NCBI GenBank assembly: GCA_900543915.1
Contig: UQTB01000003.1
Location: 62,001-126,000, forward strand
DNA length: 64,000 bases
Direction of reading: 5' to 3'
From: an uncultured Eubacteriales bacterium
GTDB lineage: Bacteria > Bacillota > Clostridia > Christensenellales > Borkfalkiaceae
Positions within the stretch are counted from its first letter, which is position 1; every line of letters starts with the position of its first letter. Below the pieces are notes generated by a model. The model was given only the letters and a program-made list of their open reading frames with translations. It was not told the DNA's origin and did no database searches. Shown here one piece after another: positions 7,786 through 16,078 of the stretch. The position numbers and the translations under genes are program-made.

Positions 7786-8277
7786 ATGGAAAAAATGAGA
7801 GAAACCATCATCAGATTGCTGAAGGAAGACGCGCGCTACACGCCGCGGCAGATCGCGAAGATGACTTCGTTTCCGGAAGCGGATGTCGCCGCGGAGATCG
7901 GAGCGATGGAGCGGGAGGGCGTCATCGTCAAGTACGCCGCCGTCGTCAACCTGGAAAAGGCGGCGGAGGATTCCGTCCAGGCGCTGATCGAACTGAAGGT
8001 CGCGCCGCAGAAGCTCAAGGGGTTCGACGCGGTCGCGAGCGAGCTCGCCGCCTGCCCGGAGGTCTCCAGCCTCTACCTGATGAGCGGCGGATTCGATCTG
8101 GCGGTCTTTCTCGAAGCGCGGAGCCTCTCCGAGATCGCGCGCTTCGTCTCCGAAAAGCTCTCCGCCATCGACGGCGTGATCGGGACGGCGACGCATTTTA
8201 TCCTGAAAAAGTACAAAATCGAGGGGCAGAACACGGCGGGCGCGGAGCCGTCCGGCCGCCTTCCCGTACACGCATGA
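7786..8277 (+). CDS. Lrp/AsnC family transcriptional regulator
   Basis: A 163-residue protein with an N-terminal winged helix (about residues 1-55, containing YTPRQIAKMTSFPEADVAAEI) and a C-terminal RAM ligand-binding domain (about 65-145). It probably senses an amino acid and controls transcription. ATG 7786 has GGGG at 7775-7778; an earlier in-frame ATG at 7759 falls within the inverted repeat and lacks a ribosome binding site. Its stop overlaps the start of the aminotransferase gene (ATGA), so the two are co-translated and the regulator probably controls amino-acid metabolism through this enzyme. Confidence 0.9.
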   Translation: MEKMRETIIRLLKEDARYTPRQIAKMTSFPEADVAAEIGAMEREGVIVKYAAVVNLEKAAEDSVQALIELKVAPQKLKGFDAVASELAACPEVSSLYLMSGGFDLAVFLEARSLSEIARFVSEKLSAIDGVIGTATHFILKKYKIEGQNTAGAEPSGRLPVHA

Positions 8278-9458
8278 GGGATTTTGTCAGCGAAAAGGCG
8301 CGGCGGATAAAACCATCCGGCATCCGAAAATTCTTCGACATCGTGGCAAAGAGCAGCGACGTCATCTCCCTCGGCATCGGCGAGCCCGATTTCGTCACGC
8401 CGTGGGAGATCCGGAGCGCGGCCTATCAGTCTTTGCAGCGGGGGCAGACTTCCTATACGGGCAACCGCGGGCTGCCCGCCCTGACGGAGGAGATCGCCCG
8501 CTATCTCGGGGAATCCTTCGGCGCGCGCTTTTCTCCGGAAGAAATCGTCGTCACCATCGGCGCGAGCGAGGCGATCGACGCGGCGCTCCGTGCGACCGTG
8601 GACGACGGGGACGAGGTGCTTGTTCCCGATCCGAGTTACGTCTCCTACGCCCCCTGCGTGGAGCTTTGCGGGGGAAAAGCCGTCTCCGTGCCCTGCCGCG
8701 CGGAGGACGGATTCGTCCTGACGCCCGAAGCCGTGGAGCGCGCGGTGACCGACCGCACGAAAATACTGATCTTTCCCTATCCCAATAATCCCACGGGCGG
8801 GATCATGACGCGCGCGGCCGTCGAGGCGCTGATCCCCGTCGTTTTAAAACACGACCTGCTGATCCTGGCGGATGAAATTTACGCGGAGCTCACTTACGGC
8901 GGAAGTCACGTTTCCGCCGCGTCCTTTCCCGCGCTGAAAGACCGCGTCGTCCTCGTCAGCGGCTTTTCCAAGGCGTTCGCCATGACGGGCTGGCGGATCG
9001 GCTATGTCGCCGCGCCGGGGGAGATCTTGCAGGCGATTCTGAAGATTCATCAGTACACCGTGATCTGCGCGCCGTCGTTCAGCCAGTATGCCGCGCTCGC
9101 GGCGCTGCGCGAGGGCAGGGAAGACAGTTTCGCGGGCGTTTCCGAGATGCGGGAAGAATACGACAAGCGCCGTAAATTCTTATATCAATCCTTTCTGGCG
9201 GCGGGGCTGACGGTGTTCGAACCGAAGGGCGCGTTCTATATTTTCCCTTCCGTGCGCTCCACCGGGCTGACGGGGGAAGAATTCGCCGAGCGGCTGCTCC
9301 TGGAGGAGCGCGTCGCGGTGGTTCCGGGCGGGGCGTTCGGCGCGAGCGGCGCTGATCATATCCGCTGTTCGTACGCGGCGTCCATGCAGAACCTCATCGC
9401 GGCGGCGGATCGCATCGCGGCATTCGTGCGCCGCGTGGCGCGCGAGCGGCAGAAATAA
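8274..9458 (+). CDS. Pyridoxal-phosphate aminotransferase, class I/II
   Basis: A 394-residue fold type I enzyme. Visible are SLGIGEPDF near the N terminus, the FPYPNNPTG segment that contacts PLP, the SGFSKAFAMTGWR segment with the Schiff-base Lys at about residue 233, and a C-terminal Arg region (DHIRCSYA) that binds the substrate carboxylate. It is closest in appearance to the aspartate/aromatic aminotransferases (AspB/PatA-like) that are paired with Lrp regulators in Clostridia. The start codon overlaps the regulator's stop by 4 nt. Substrate cannot be decided from sequence. The following 286 bp (9459-9744) hold no gene apart from a terminator. Confidence 0.9.
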   Translation: MRDFVSEKARRIKPSGIRKFFDIVAKSSDVISLGIGEPDFVTPWEIRSAAYQSLQRGQTSYTGNRGLPALTEEIARYLGESFGARFSPEEIVVTIGASEAIDAALRATVDDGDEVLVPDPSYVSYAPCVELCGGKAVSVPCRAEDGFVLTPEAVERAVTDRTKILIFPYPNNPTGGIMTRAAVEALIPVVLKHDLLILADEIYAELTYGGSHVSAASFPALKDRVVLVSGFSKAFAMTGWRIGYVAAPGEILQAILKIHQYTVICAPSFSQYAALAALREGREDSFAGVSEMREEYDKRRKFLYQSFLAAGLTVFEPKGAFYIFPSVRSTGLTGEEFAERLLLEERVAVVPGGAFGASGADHIRCSYAASMQNLIAAADRIAAFVRRVARERQK

Positions 9459-9708
9459 AACGTCGCGTTTATGCCGTTAAAGAGCCTTGACTTTTAAACA
9501 TTGGCGAATACCGGCTTTTTTGCCAGTTGAGATAATCGGAATCATATTGTTTAATGCTTTTGCGCCCAAACGGACGCCGCCCTCGCAAAGCCGGCCGATG
9601 CGGAGATAGCAGCGGAATTATGGGATAAAGCCTTGGTTTAAGCCGTATCGATTCATTTGCCGCAGACGCCTGCAAGGGCTTATCGGGTTGTTTTCCATAT
9701 CGTCGATG

Positions 9709-9742
9709 AAAAAAGCCCCGCTTTGTAAGAAGCGGGGCTTTT
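9709..9742. terminator. Terminator at the end of the minus-strand membrane-protein genes
   Basis: AAAAGCCCCGCTT and AAGCGGGGCTTTT pair around a 6-nt loop; it lies just after the stop of the gene at 9745 on the minus strand and also faces the aminotransferase. Confidence 0.85.
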
Positions 9743-9744
9743 GC

Positions 9745-10071
9745 TCAGCCGAAGGCAAAAAACAGAATAAAGTACGCGAGGAGCAGGAAGAACAGCGTCA
9801 CGCCGACGGCGGATATTGTTCGCACGCGGTCGGGCGTCTCTTTCCCGAACAGCGCGCAGAGGGGGCCGCTGCGGGACAGCAGTCCGGGCGACATGACGCC
9901 CCACAGGGCGAGGGAGAGGATCAGAAAAACGACCTTCTCCGCCGCGGCGTTCAGGCACTGCATGACGATCATGCAGAGAAAAGCGGCGATCTGTGCGATC
10001 GCAAATACGGCGTTGAGCGGGAGATCCGCCGTACGGCGGGCGGGTTTTTCCTCCCGGCGGTTGAGTAACAT
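9745..10071 (-). CDS. Hypothetical membrane protein (108 aa)
   Basis: A 108-residue protein with a basic N terminus (residues 1-18) and three likely membrane helices (about 20-42, 45-65 and 82-107). No family is recognised. AGGAGG precedes the start by a normal distance. It lies 62 nt downstream of the DUF308-like gene on the same strand and probably belongs to the same transcript. The final helix runs to the very end of the protein. Confidence 0.7.
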   Translation of the reverse strand: MLLNRREEKPARRTADLPLNAVFAIAQIAAFLCMIVMQCLNAAAEKVVFLILSLALWGVMSPGLLSRSGPLCALFGKETPDRVRTISAVGVTLFFLLLAYFILFFAFG

Positions 10072-10133
10072 ATCGCTGCCTCCTTATATCTTTTACTCAA
10101 ATAACGAGTGCGGCGAGCGCTTTGTCCCGCCGT

Positions 10134-10706
10134 TTAAGGGGCGGCTTCCTTTGCGGCGGGCTCGCTTTCCCGCTCTTTTTCCTCCTGCTTTCTGCGCAGC
10201 GCATACCAGAACCGCAGCAGGTATTCCAGCCCGTAGACGGTGAGCGCCGCGCCGAGAAACAGAATGTGGTGCCCGAGCGCGTCCGTCAGCTCCAGCAGGA
10301 GCACGATGCCCAGCGTGAGTTCAATAAAGTCGAATAAAAATTTGTACGCGCAGCGGCCGCCCTTCATGCGCAGTTTGACGCACTTGTCGATGCCGAACGC
10401 CGCCTTCACGATGCTCAGTATCCCCCACAGTACGCAGACGAACACGGGGGAATGCGGGGACAGGACGGTGAGAAAGCTCAGCGCGATCAGCATCACGCCG
10501 ATCGCCACGCGGTAATTCGGCTTATCCCGCAGCAGGTAAGCGGAGATAAACGAGACGACCGCGGAGGCAAAGGAAAACGCCCCCACGATGTAGTGAAAGA
10601 CGTCGATGAGTCTTCCGCCCAGCAGGATGAGCGTCAGCCCCGCCGCCAGTCCGGCGATTGCGAGCAAAAGGAGCAGAACGGGTTTTTGCGTGCGCAAAGC
10701 AAACAT
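10134..10706 (-). CDS. DUF308/HdeD-like membrane protein
   Basis: A 190-residue protein with about six membrane helices in closely spaced pairs and a charged C-terminal tail rich in Glu, Lys and Ala. The helix-pair repeats, with Gly-rich turns such as LLGGRLID and GVMLIALSFLTVL, resemble the DUF308 (HdeD-like) family. GGAGG precedes ATG. It lies between two other membrane-protein genes on the minus strand, 42 nt after the upstream gene's stop. Function unknown. Confidence 0.7.
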   Translation of the reverse strand: MFALRTQKPVLLLLLAIAGLAAGLTLILLGGRLIDVFHYIVGAFSFASAVVSFISAYLLRDKPNYRVAIGVMLIALSFLTVLSPHSPVFVCVLWGILSIVKAAFGIDKCVKLRMKGGRCAYKFLFDFIELTLGIVLLLELTDALGHHILFLGAALTVYGLEYLLRFWYALRRKQEEKERESEPAAKEAAP

Positions 10707-10748
10707 GTGTTTCCTCCTCGGAAAAGAACCCCGACTGCTTGCCGCGCG

Positions 10749-11540
10749 TCAGAAAATCCCGCGGATTTCGTCCAGGGTCTTTCCGTTTTCGTTGTAGACG
10801 GCTGAAAGCCGCTCGGAAAGGGCTTTCAGCAGGGGCGCGTCGCCGGGGAGGGCGACGTACTGCAGTTCGGTCTCCAGTAAAATATTTTCATTTATCAAAG
10901 TGAAATTCAGCACGTCTTCATCGTACAGGATAATATAATCCCGATAGAGCGGCCCGCGTTCTTCCAAGGTGAAAAAGCCGTCGTAAAAGCGGCTGCAGCG
11001 CCTGAGGGGCGCTTTTTTCAGAGCGTAAAAGAGCGTTGCGGCGATCCCGCAGACGAGCGCGGCGACGCCTGCCGCCGGGCCCGCCAGCGCCCAGAGCAAG
11101 CCGGTTAGGGCGCCGGTTCCGGCGAGCAGCAGAGAGAGAATGAGGATATATTCGCCCGCCCCGTCCGTCCTGGAAAAAACCTGCTTCGGGGATTTCAGAT
11201 CGGGGGCCGCGCGCTGCAGCTTTTCCCGGTCGATAATCGGCACATGATGCGCGTCCAGATCGCGCACGAGCTCGGGCGTGGCGGGGTAGATCTGCTGTTC
11301 GCCCTCCTCCTGATCAAAAAATCCGGCGGAGCGGATCGTAAGCGCGATGAGCGGATACGGCGTTCCGTCCCGGTTCAGATGGAGTTCGGTATGGGCGCAC
11401 GCCGTCACGTCCTCGAGGGGGATTCGCTCTGTCGCCGTTTTTTCTTCGCCCCGTGCGGGGCGGCGTTCGAGTATCAGTTCGCTTTCCGATAGGGTAAAAC
11501 GATAAAAGTCTTCGATGTTGTAGTGGTAAAGCTCCTGCAT
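10749..11540 (-). CDS. Hypothetical membrane protein with two-helix core; predicted leaderless mRNA
   Basis: A 263-residue protein: a soluble N-terminal half (about 1-130, beta-rich), a pair of membrane helices (about 137-180, Gly/Ala-rich), and a soluble C-terminal half with strand-rich segments. The two soluble halves look like PH-like or bacterial-PH domains around a helix hairpin, but this is a guess. The frame is open upstream to 11714, yet a clear promoter (11550-11578) lies there and would start transcription about 3 nt before ATG 11540. No ribosome binding site precedes the start; AGGAG occurs only inside the first codons. Confidence 0.65.
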   Translation of the reverse strand: MQELYHYNIEDFYRFTLSESELILERRPARGEEKTATERIPLEDVTACAHTELHLNRDGTPYPLIALTIRSAGFFDQEEGEQQIYPATPELVRDLDAHHVPIIDREKLQRAAPDLKSPKQVFSRTDGAGEYILILSLLLAGTGALTGLLWALAGPAAGVAALVCGIAATLFYALKKAPLRRCSRFYDGFFTLEERGPLYRDYIILYDEDVLNFTLINENILLETELQYVALPGDAPLLKALSERLSAVYNENGKTLDEIRGIF

Positions 11541-11549
11541 ATCACGCAC

Positions 11550-11578
11550 ATTATACCATGAAGCGGAGAAGTTGACAA
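11550..11578 (-). promoter_or_regulatory. Promoter giving a near-leaderless transcript
   Basis: On the minus strand TTGTCA (11573-11578), 17-bp spacer, TATAAT (11550-11555); only 9 nt separate the -10 box from ATG 11540. Confidence 0.8.
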
Positions 11579-11643
11579 GAGATATGCCCCAAAAAACCGC
11601 CTTCAGGCGTTTTTTCGCCTTTCGGCTGCGGTTGGGCAGGGAA

Positions 11644-12390
11644 TCAGTCTTCGCCGAGGCGCCTGCGCATGGAAAGAAGAGCGGCAGCCGCCGTCGCCGC
11701 GAGATAGGCGGCAATCACGCCCAGCGCGAGTCCGCGCCCCTCCGTTTCTCCTGCGAGGGCAAGGGTGTAGAGCTTAATTTCATGGTAGAAGGGAAAACAC
11801 TTTGCCGCGATAAGAAGTCCCCCGCCGATGGTTTCCAGCGGGAGAAATATGCCGCCCAGAATAGCCGCGACGTTGATGATGACGGATGAAAGCCCTCCCA
11901 CCGCCTTTTCGGGGAGCAGCGAGCCGAGCAGCAGTCCCGCCGCCGTAAACAGCAGCATGGAAGGGATCAGCGCCGCGATTCCGGCGAGCAGTCCGACCGA
12001 GAATCTGAGCCCGAAACAAATCCCCAAAAGATAGGTGACGGCCGTCTGCGTCAGCATGATGGGAAGCATGGGCAGTGCATACCCTGCGAGAAAGGTTCCC
12101 GTGCGCATGGGAGAGGAGCGGAGACGCGTTAGAAAAGCCGTCGAACGGTCTTTTGCGACGAGCAGGGCGAGAAAGAGCATGGAAAAAGAGTAGGAGAACA
12201 CGCAGATCGAGCCGGAAAGCGGCTCAATGGCAAACTGCGGGGTATGTTGCAGCGCATCTTCGCCGATTGCGGAGACGATCAGCTGAAATAAGAGCAGCAG
12301 CAAAACCGGGAAAGCGAGAAAGAAGAGCAGGCTCAGCGGATCGCGCAGAATTTCCTTAACGTTTCTCCCGGAAAAGACAAGTACTTTCAT
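11644..12390 (-). CDS. ABC-2 type transporter permease
   Basis: A 248-residue protein with six membrane helices, a cytoplasmic N-terminal segment (NVKEILRDPLSLLFF) and the ABC-2 membrane pattern. Its start overlaps the stop of the ATPase gene (ATGA), so the pair forms one transporter. ABC-2 systems of this size export drugs, lipids or peptides; the substrate is unknown. The stop is followed by the promoter region of the next minus-strand gene; a CGCCT/GGCG-type hairpin at about 11597-11625 may end this transcript. Confidence 0.85.
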   Translation of the reverse strand: MKVLVFSGRNVKEILRDPLSLLFFLAFPVLLLLLFQLIVSAIGEDALQHTPQFAIEPLSGSICVFSYSFSMLFLALLVAKDRSTAFLTRLRSSPMRTGTFLAGYALPMLPIMLTQTAVTYLLGICFGLRFSVGLLAGIAALIPSMLLFTAAGLLLGSLLPEKAVGGLSSVIINVAAILGGIFLPLETIGGGLLIAAKCFPFYHEIKLYTLALAGETEGRGLALGVIAAYLAATAAAALLSMRRRLGED

Positions 12391-13109
12391 GCGGTTCCTC
12401 CGTTTGCCAGTGCGACGAATGCGTCTTCGAAATTGCGCGCCCCCGTCCGTTCTGTGAGTTCCTGCGGCGTGCCCACCGCCATCAGCTTTCCGCAGGACAG
12501 AATGCCCACGCGGTCGGCGAGCGCCTCCGCTTCTTCCATGTAGTGCGTGGTCAGAACGACGGTCGTATTTTCGAGCGCTCGGATTTGTTCCCAGAGCGCG
12601 CGCCGTGCGAGTACGTCCAGTCCAAGCGTCGGCTCGTCCAGAAAAATCACCTCCGGGCGGTGTACGAGCGCAAGAGCGATGGACAGTCTGCGCTGATAGC
12701 CGCCGGAGAGTTTTTTCGCCCGCCGGTTTTTCACCTCTTCCATGCGAAAGGATTCGATCAGCCGGGCTGTACGCGCCGCTCCGTCTTTTACGCCGTAGAT
12801 CCTGCAGAAAAAAAGCAGGTTTTCCTCGACGGTAAGGTTTTCCGCAACGGCGGTCTCCTGCGGGGAGACACCCACGACGGACTTTGCCGCCTGCCGTTCC
12901 GAGCAGATATCCCGGCCGCAGATGGCTGCGCTTCCTTCCGTTGGGCGGATCAGTCCGGACAGGATCTTCACGAGCGTGCTCTTTCCCGCCCCGTTCACGC
13001 CCAGCAGGGCAAACCGTTCTCCCTGCCTGACCGAAATGGACAGGTTGTCAAGCGCCGCCGTCTCGCGGTAACGCTTGGTCAGCCCGGAACAAATTACCGC
13101 GTCAGTCAT
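12387..13109 (-). CDS. ABC transporter ATP-binding protein
   Basis: A 240-residue ATPase with Walker A GVNGAGKST (about residues 38-46), the Q-loop region, the signature LSGGYQRRLS, Walker B VIFLDEP and a switch His in LTTHYMEEAE. It resembles the CcmA/DrrA group that pairs with ABC-2 permeases and follows small AbrB-like regulators. Its ATG overlaps the end of the broken AbrB-like frame (13102), which is the layout expected of an intact regulator-ATPase-permease operon. Confidence 0.92.
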   Translation of the reverse strand: MTDAVICSGLTKRYRETAALDNLSISVRQGERFALLGVNGAGKSTLVKILSGLIRPTEGSAAICGRDICSERQAAKSVVGVSPQETAVAENLTVEENLLFFCRIYGVKDGAARTARLIESFRMEEVKNRRAKKLSGGYQRRLSIALALVHRPEVIFLDEPTLGLDVLARRALWEQIRALENTTVVLTTHYMEEAEALADRVGILSCGKLMAVGTPQELTERTGARNFEDAFVALANGGTA

Positions 13110-13277
13110 GGAACAGATCCCCCGTAATGGCTTCGAATATTTCTGTCTTGACGAGCGCCATTCCCTTTTTTTCGTCTCCCAATAGAATCAGGCTGTCTCC
13201 GCCCTTGATTCCGAATACGTCCCGCGCTCGCTTACCTTGCAGATACCGAAAATATATTGTCCCTTTTTTCCCTGCAT
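13102..13277 (-). pseudogene. AbrB/SpoVT-like regulator, frameshifted
   Basis: After a good ribosome binding site (AGGAGG, 8 nt before ATG 13277) the first codons read MQGKKGQ, as expected of an AbrB-family protein that precedes such ABC operons, but this frame stops at 13188 without an AbrB core. The typical C-terminal half (ARDVFGIKGGDSLILLGDEKKGMALVKTE) is found in another frame and ends at 13102, overlapping the ATPase start. A middle piece that would read YFPVSAR lies in a third frame if one base is added. At least two small indels are needed to restore it. A sequencing or assembly error cannot be excluded. Confidence 0.6.
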
Positions 13278-13293
13278 TGCATGTCCCTCCTTG

Positions 13294-13349
13294 GTATGAT
13301 TTTTCATACTTTTCATATTTATTATACAAATTTCGTTCGGCAGTGTCAA
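13294..13349 (-). promoter_or_regulatory. Promoter and operator-like repeat of the ABC-2 operon
   Basis: On the minus strand TTGACA (13344-13349), 17-bp spacer, TATAAT (13321-13326). Downstream lies the inverted repeat GTATGA-TTTT-TCATAC (13294-13309), in the transcribed leader close to the start site, where a regulator could bind. Confidence 0.8.
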
Positions 13350-13483
13350 GGAAATGAGGGGGAACGGCGACACTCTGCGAGAGAAAAGGGCGGGGCAGCA
13401 ATCATCTTCTTTTTCGGTTTCGTTGCGGAGAGAAGGGGCTTGAAAAAAACTTGTCCTCTTTTCTTTTTTTTATCGCCAAACGA

Positions 13484-13512
13484 TTGCTTTCGGCGGGGGC
13501 GTATGATATAAT
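13484..13512 (+). promoter_or_regulatory. Sigma-A promoter of the ABC exporter gene
   Basis: TTGCTT (13484-13489), 17-bp spacer, TATAAT (13507-13512). Confidence 0.75.
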
Positions 13513-13567
13513 CTTAAAACATCAAGAAAAAAGATCAGGGAGCCGGCACATCGTGCCGGGAAGGGTT

Positions 13568-15421
13568 ATGAAAGAGAAAAAACGTCGTTTCGAGAACGAC
13601 GTAACCGAGTACGAGTATCTTTTTCAGGAAAAAGAAGTCAGGGGAAAGAAAAAGAGCCGCTTTTTGGGCAGGGTTCTGCGCAAAAATTTCTGGTCCCTTT
13701 TCTGGAGCTCCGTCGTTTATATCATCAAGGCGTCGCCCGTCTGGGCAACGCCCATCGTGACCACCAACATCATCAACACGCTCACGTTCTATCTGAAAGG
13801 GAGCATGGAGCTTTCGGATGCGATCCGAAGCGTCGTGGTCAACGCGGTCGTTCTGACGGTGCTGATCGTACAGAATATTCCCATGCACATGCTGTGGGCG
13901 AAGATCTGTTCCAGGATGTTCCGCGAAAACAGCGCGAATACCAGGAGCGCGGTCGTCAAAAAGCTGCAGCGGCTCTCCATTACCTATCACAAGGAGATGG
14001 AGACGGGCAAGATCCAGTCAAAATTTCTGCGCGACGTGGAGAGCATGGACGCTCTGATTTCCAACATTCAGAACAACCTTCTGCCGTCGATTTTCGGCGT
14101 GCTGATCTCCATCGGGATTTCGCTCTATAACAGTCGCATCATGACGGTGTTTTTCCTGGTCGTGATCCCCGTCAACGTGGCGCTCGCGATGCTCTTCAAC
14201 AAGAAGATGCGCAAGAATTTCCGCACGCTGCGCAAGGACAGCGAGGAGGTCGCCGGCAAGCTCTCCACTATCATGGAAATGCTGGTCGTGACCAAGGCGC
14301 ACGGGCTGGAAGAGAAGGAATACAACGATTTTCAGAAGCAGATCGACCGGCTGAAAAAATCCGGGCGGTCGGCGGATATGACGAACGCCTATTTCGGCTC
14401 CGTCGCCTGGGTGCTCTCCAACCTGCTGAGCGGCGTGTGTCTGGCGTTCTGCGCGTACCTCGCGTTCCGCGGGGAGATCGACGTGGGGGATATCGTCCTC
14501 TACCAGTCCCTGTTTTCCTCCATCAACAACAACGTCCTGCTGCTCATCAATATCATGCCGCAGCTGGTGCAGGGCGTGGATTCCGTTCACTCCATCTCCG
14601 AGATCATGAACACCAACGACATCGAGGAGACGCACATCGGCGTAAATCCCCCCGAGATCACGGGGCGGGTGGATTTCAACTGCGTGAGCTACCGCTATCC
14701 GGATTCCGATCAGCACGTCGTCAAGAATTTCGATCTGCACGTCGCCCCCGGCGAATGTATCGCGGTCGTCGGCTCTTCCGGTTCGGGAAAGAGCACGCTG
14801 ATGAATATGATCATCGGGTTTTTGAAGCCCGCTTCCGGCACCATTGCGGTGGACGGGAAGTCCCTCTCCGAAGTGGATTTAAGCGAATACCGCCACTTTA
14901 TCTCCGTCGTTCCTCAGAACAGCATTCTCTTTGCGGGCACCGTGCGGGAAAACATTACGTACGGTCTGGACCGCTATACCGAGGAGGACCTGCAGCGCGT
15001 CGTCAAGATGGCGAACGTGGAGGAGTTCGTCAAAGATTTTCCCGAGGGACTGGATACGCAGATCGGCGAACACGGCGGCAGGCTTTCGGGCGGGCAGAAA
15101 CAGCGCATCACGATTGCGCGCGCGCTCATCCGCAACCCCAAGATCCTCATTCTGGACGAGGCGACCAGCGCGCTGGACAATATTTCCGAATACCACGTGC
15201 AGAAGGCGATTTCCTCGCTCATCAAGGGGCGCACCACGTTCATCGTGGCGCACCGGCTCTCCACCATCCGGGACGCCGACCGCATCGTCGTCATGGAAAA
15301 CGGCGAGGCGGTGGAGATCGGTACATACGAGGAGCTGATGGCGAAAAAGGGAAAGTTCTACGAGCTGAAGAACCTGAACGATATGAGCTACCGCGAAGCG
15401 GAGGCCGCGCTGAACGCTTAA
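13568..15421 (+). CDS. ABC exporter (fused membrane and ATPase domains)
   Basis: A 617-residue half-transporter. Residues about 55-350 are the six-helix type IV exporter membrane domain; residues about 370-610 are the ATPase, with Walker A GSSGSGKST (about 401-409), signature LSGGQKQR (about 508), Walker B ILILDEATSALD and the His switch AHRLST. It would work as a homodimer exporting lipids, drugs or peptides. A highly charged N-terminal stretch of about 40 residues precedes the membrane domain. The start at 13568 was chosen over the upstream ATG 13451 because the promoter lies between them; AAGGG at 13561-13565 is a modest ribosome binding site. Confidence 0.92.
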   Translation: MKEKKRRFENDVTEYEYLFQEKEVRGKKKSRFLGRVLRKNFWSLFWSSVVYIIKASPVWATPIVTTNIINTLTFYLKGSMELSDAIRSVVVNAVVLTVLIVQNIPMHMLWAKICSRMFRENSANTRSAVVKKLQRLSITYHKEMETGKIQSKFLRDVESMDALISNIQNNLLPSIFGVLISIGISLYNSRIMTVFFLVVIPVNVALAMLFNKKMRKNFRTLRKDSEEVAGKLSTIMEMLVVTKAHGLEEKEYNDFQKQIDRLKKSGRSADMTNAYFGSVAWVLSNLLSGVCLAFCAYLAFRGEIDVGDIVLYQSLFSSINNNVLLLINIMPQLVQGVDSVHSISEIMNTNDIEETHIGVNPPEITGRVDFNCVSYRYPDSDQHVVKNFDLHVAPGECIAVVGSSGSGKSTLMNMIIGFLKPASGTIAVDGKSLSEVDLSEYRHFISVVPQNSILFAGTVRENITYGLDRYTEEDLQRVVKMANVEEFVKDFPEGLDTQIGEHGGRLSGGQKQRITIARALIRNPKILILDEATSALDNISEYHVQKAISSLIKGRTTFIVAHRLSTIRDADRIVVMENGEAVEIGTYEELMAKKGKFYELKNLNDMSYREAEAALNA

Positions 15422-15461
15422 CAATCGCGGCGAATCCCGCGAAAAAAATCAATTTGCAAGA

Positions 15462-15489
15462 ATGCGCCCGGCGGAATCGCCGGGCGCAT
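15462..15489. repeat. Perfect GC-rich hairpin after the ABC exporter gene
   Basis: ATGCGCCCGGCG and CGCCGGGCGCAT pair around GAAT. There is no real T run, so it may protect the mRNA end rather than terminate. The rest of 15422-15687 shows no supportable gene. Confidence 0.6.
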
Positions 15490-15687
15490 CGCTGTTTCAG
15501 AGCGAAGAGGCCCTTTGCGGCGTCCGCTTCGTCCCGCAAAAAAAGACCGCGAGCGGCGGCCTTTCACGATACGGTTATCAGGAACATAGCGACAAAACGG
15601 TGCGGGAATGTACGAACAAATTTCACCCGTACCGCGCGGATTGGTTTGTTATCAAAAGTTTAGTTGTTTTTTAATTGGTCCGGCGGA

Positions 15688-15900
15688 TTATTTCCGCGGC
15701 TCCACGCCGTCGAGGAGTTCGTCGAAACTGATATCCAGCGCCTTGAGCAGTTTCAGGATGAAAGACAAAGTCGGTTCGCTCTTATTCCGTTCCCATTCGC
15801 TGATATATTGCTGTGTCGTTTCGATGTCATCCGCCAGCGATTCCTGTGTGAGGTTTTTCGCTTTGCGCGCTTCTCTCAGGTTATCTCCGAATGTGCTCAT
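15688..15900 (-). CDS. XRE family helix-turn-helix regulator (70 aa)
   Basis: A 70-residue protein that is essentially one Cro/C1-type HTH domain: LREARKAKNLTQESLADDIETTQQYISEWERNKSEP covers the helix-turn-helix, followed by a LLKALDISFDELL helix. No effector domain is present. No ribosome binding site is visible; TAGAAT lies 7 nt before ATG on the minus strand, so a leaderless transcript is possible, though no good -35 is spaced correctly. The upstream AT-rich region (15901-16016) contains an ATGTAT-CA-ATACAT inverted repeat (15932-15945) and a TTATGTG/CACATAA pair (15953-15959 and 15976-15982 approx.), suggesting autoregulation. Confidence 0.85.
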   Translation of the reverse strand: MSTFGDNLREARKAKNLTQESLADDIETTQQYISEWERNKSEPTLSFILKLLKALDISFDELLDGVEPRK

Positions 15901-16078
15901 GGAGCATATTCTACATGAAAAAAAGCGTGAAATGTATCAATACATACTATGTTATGTGAAAATAATATACATTAAACACATAATATTGTGACATTTAGAA
16001 GAATCCTCCGCGGGTTTTATGCCTGATGACGGAAATAATTTGCAAAAAGCGACTGCGGGCGGCACGCGACCCTGCGCG

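Noticed and set aside
7350..8273. Frame open far upstream of the aminotransferase
   Set aside because: It crosses the minus-strand gene and the Lrp gene; the conserved aminotransferase begins at ATG 8274, which overlaps the Lrp stop in the usual ATGA way.
10749..11714. Longer version of the 11540 protein starting at 11714
   Set aside because: The promoter at 11550-11578 and the permease gene end lie inside this extension, and the added residues are Arg/Lys/Ser-rich shadow sequence.
14437..15663. 408-codon open frame overlapping the ABC exporter
   Set aside because: Arg/Gly/Ala-rich translation without any domain; it is the second frame of the exporter's coding region.
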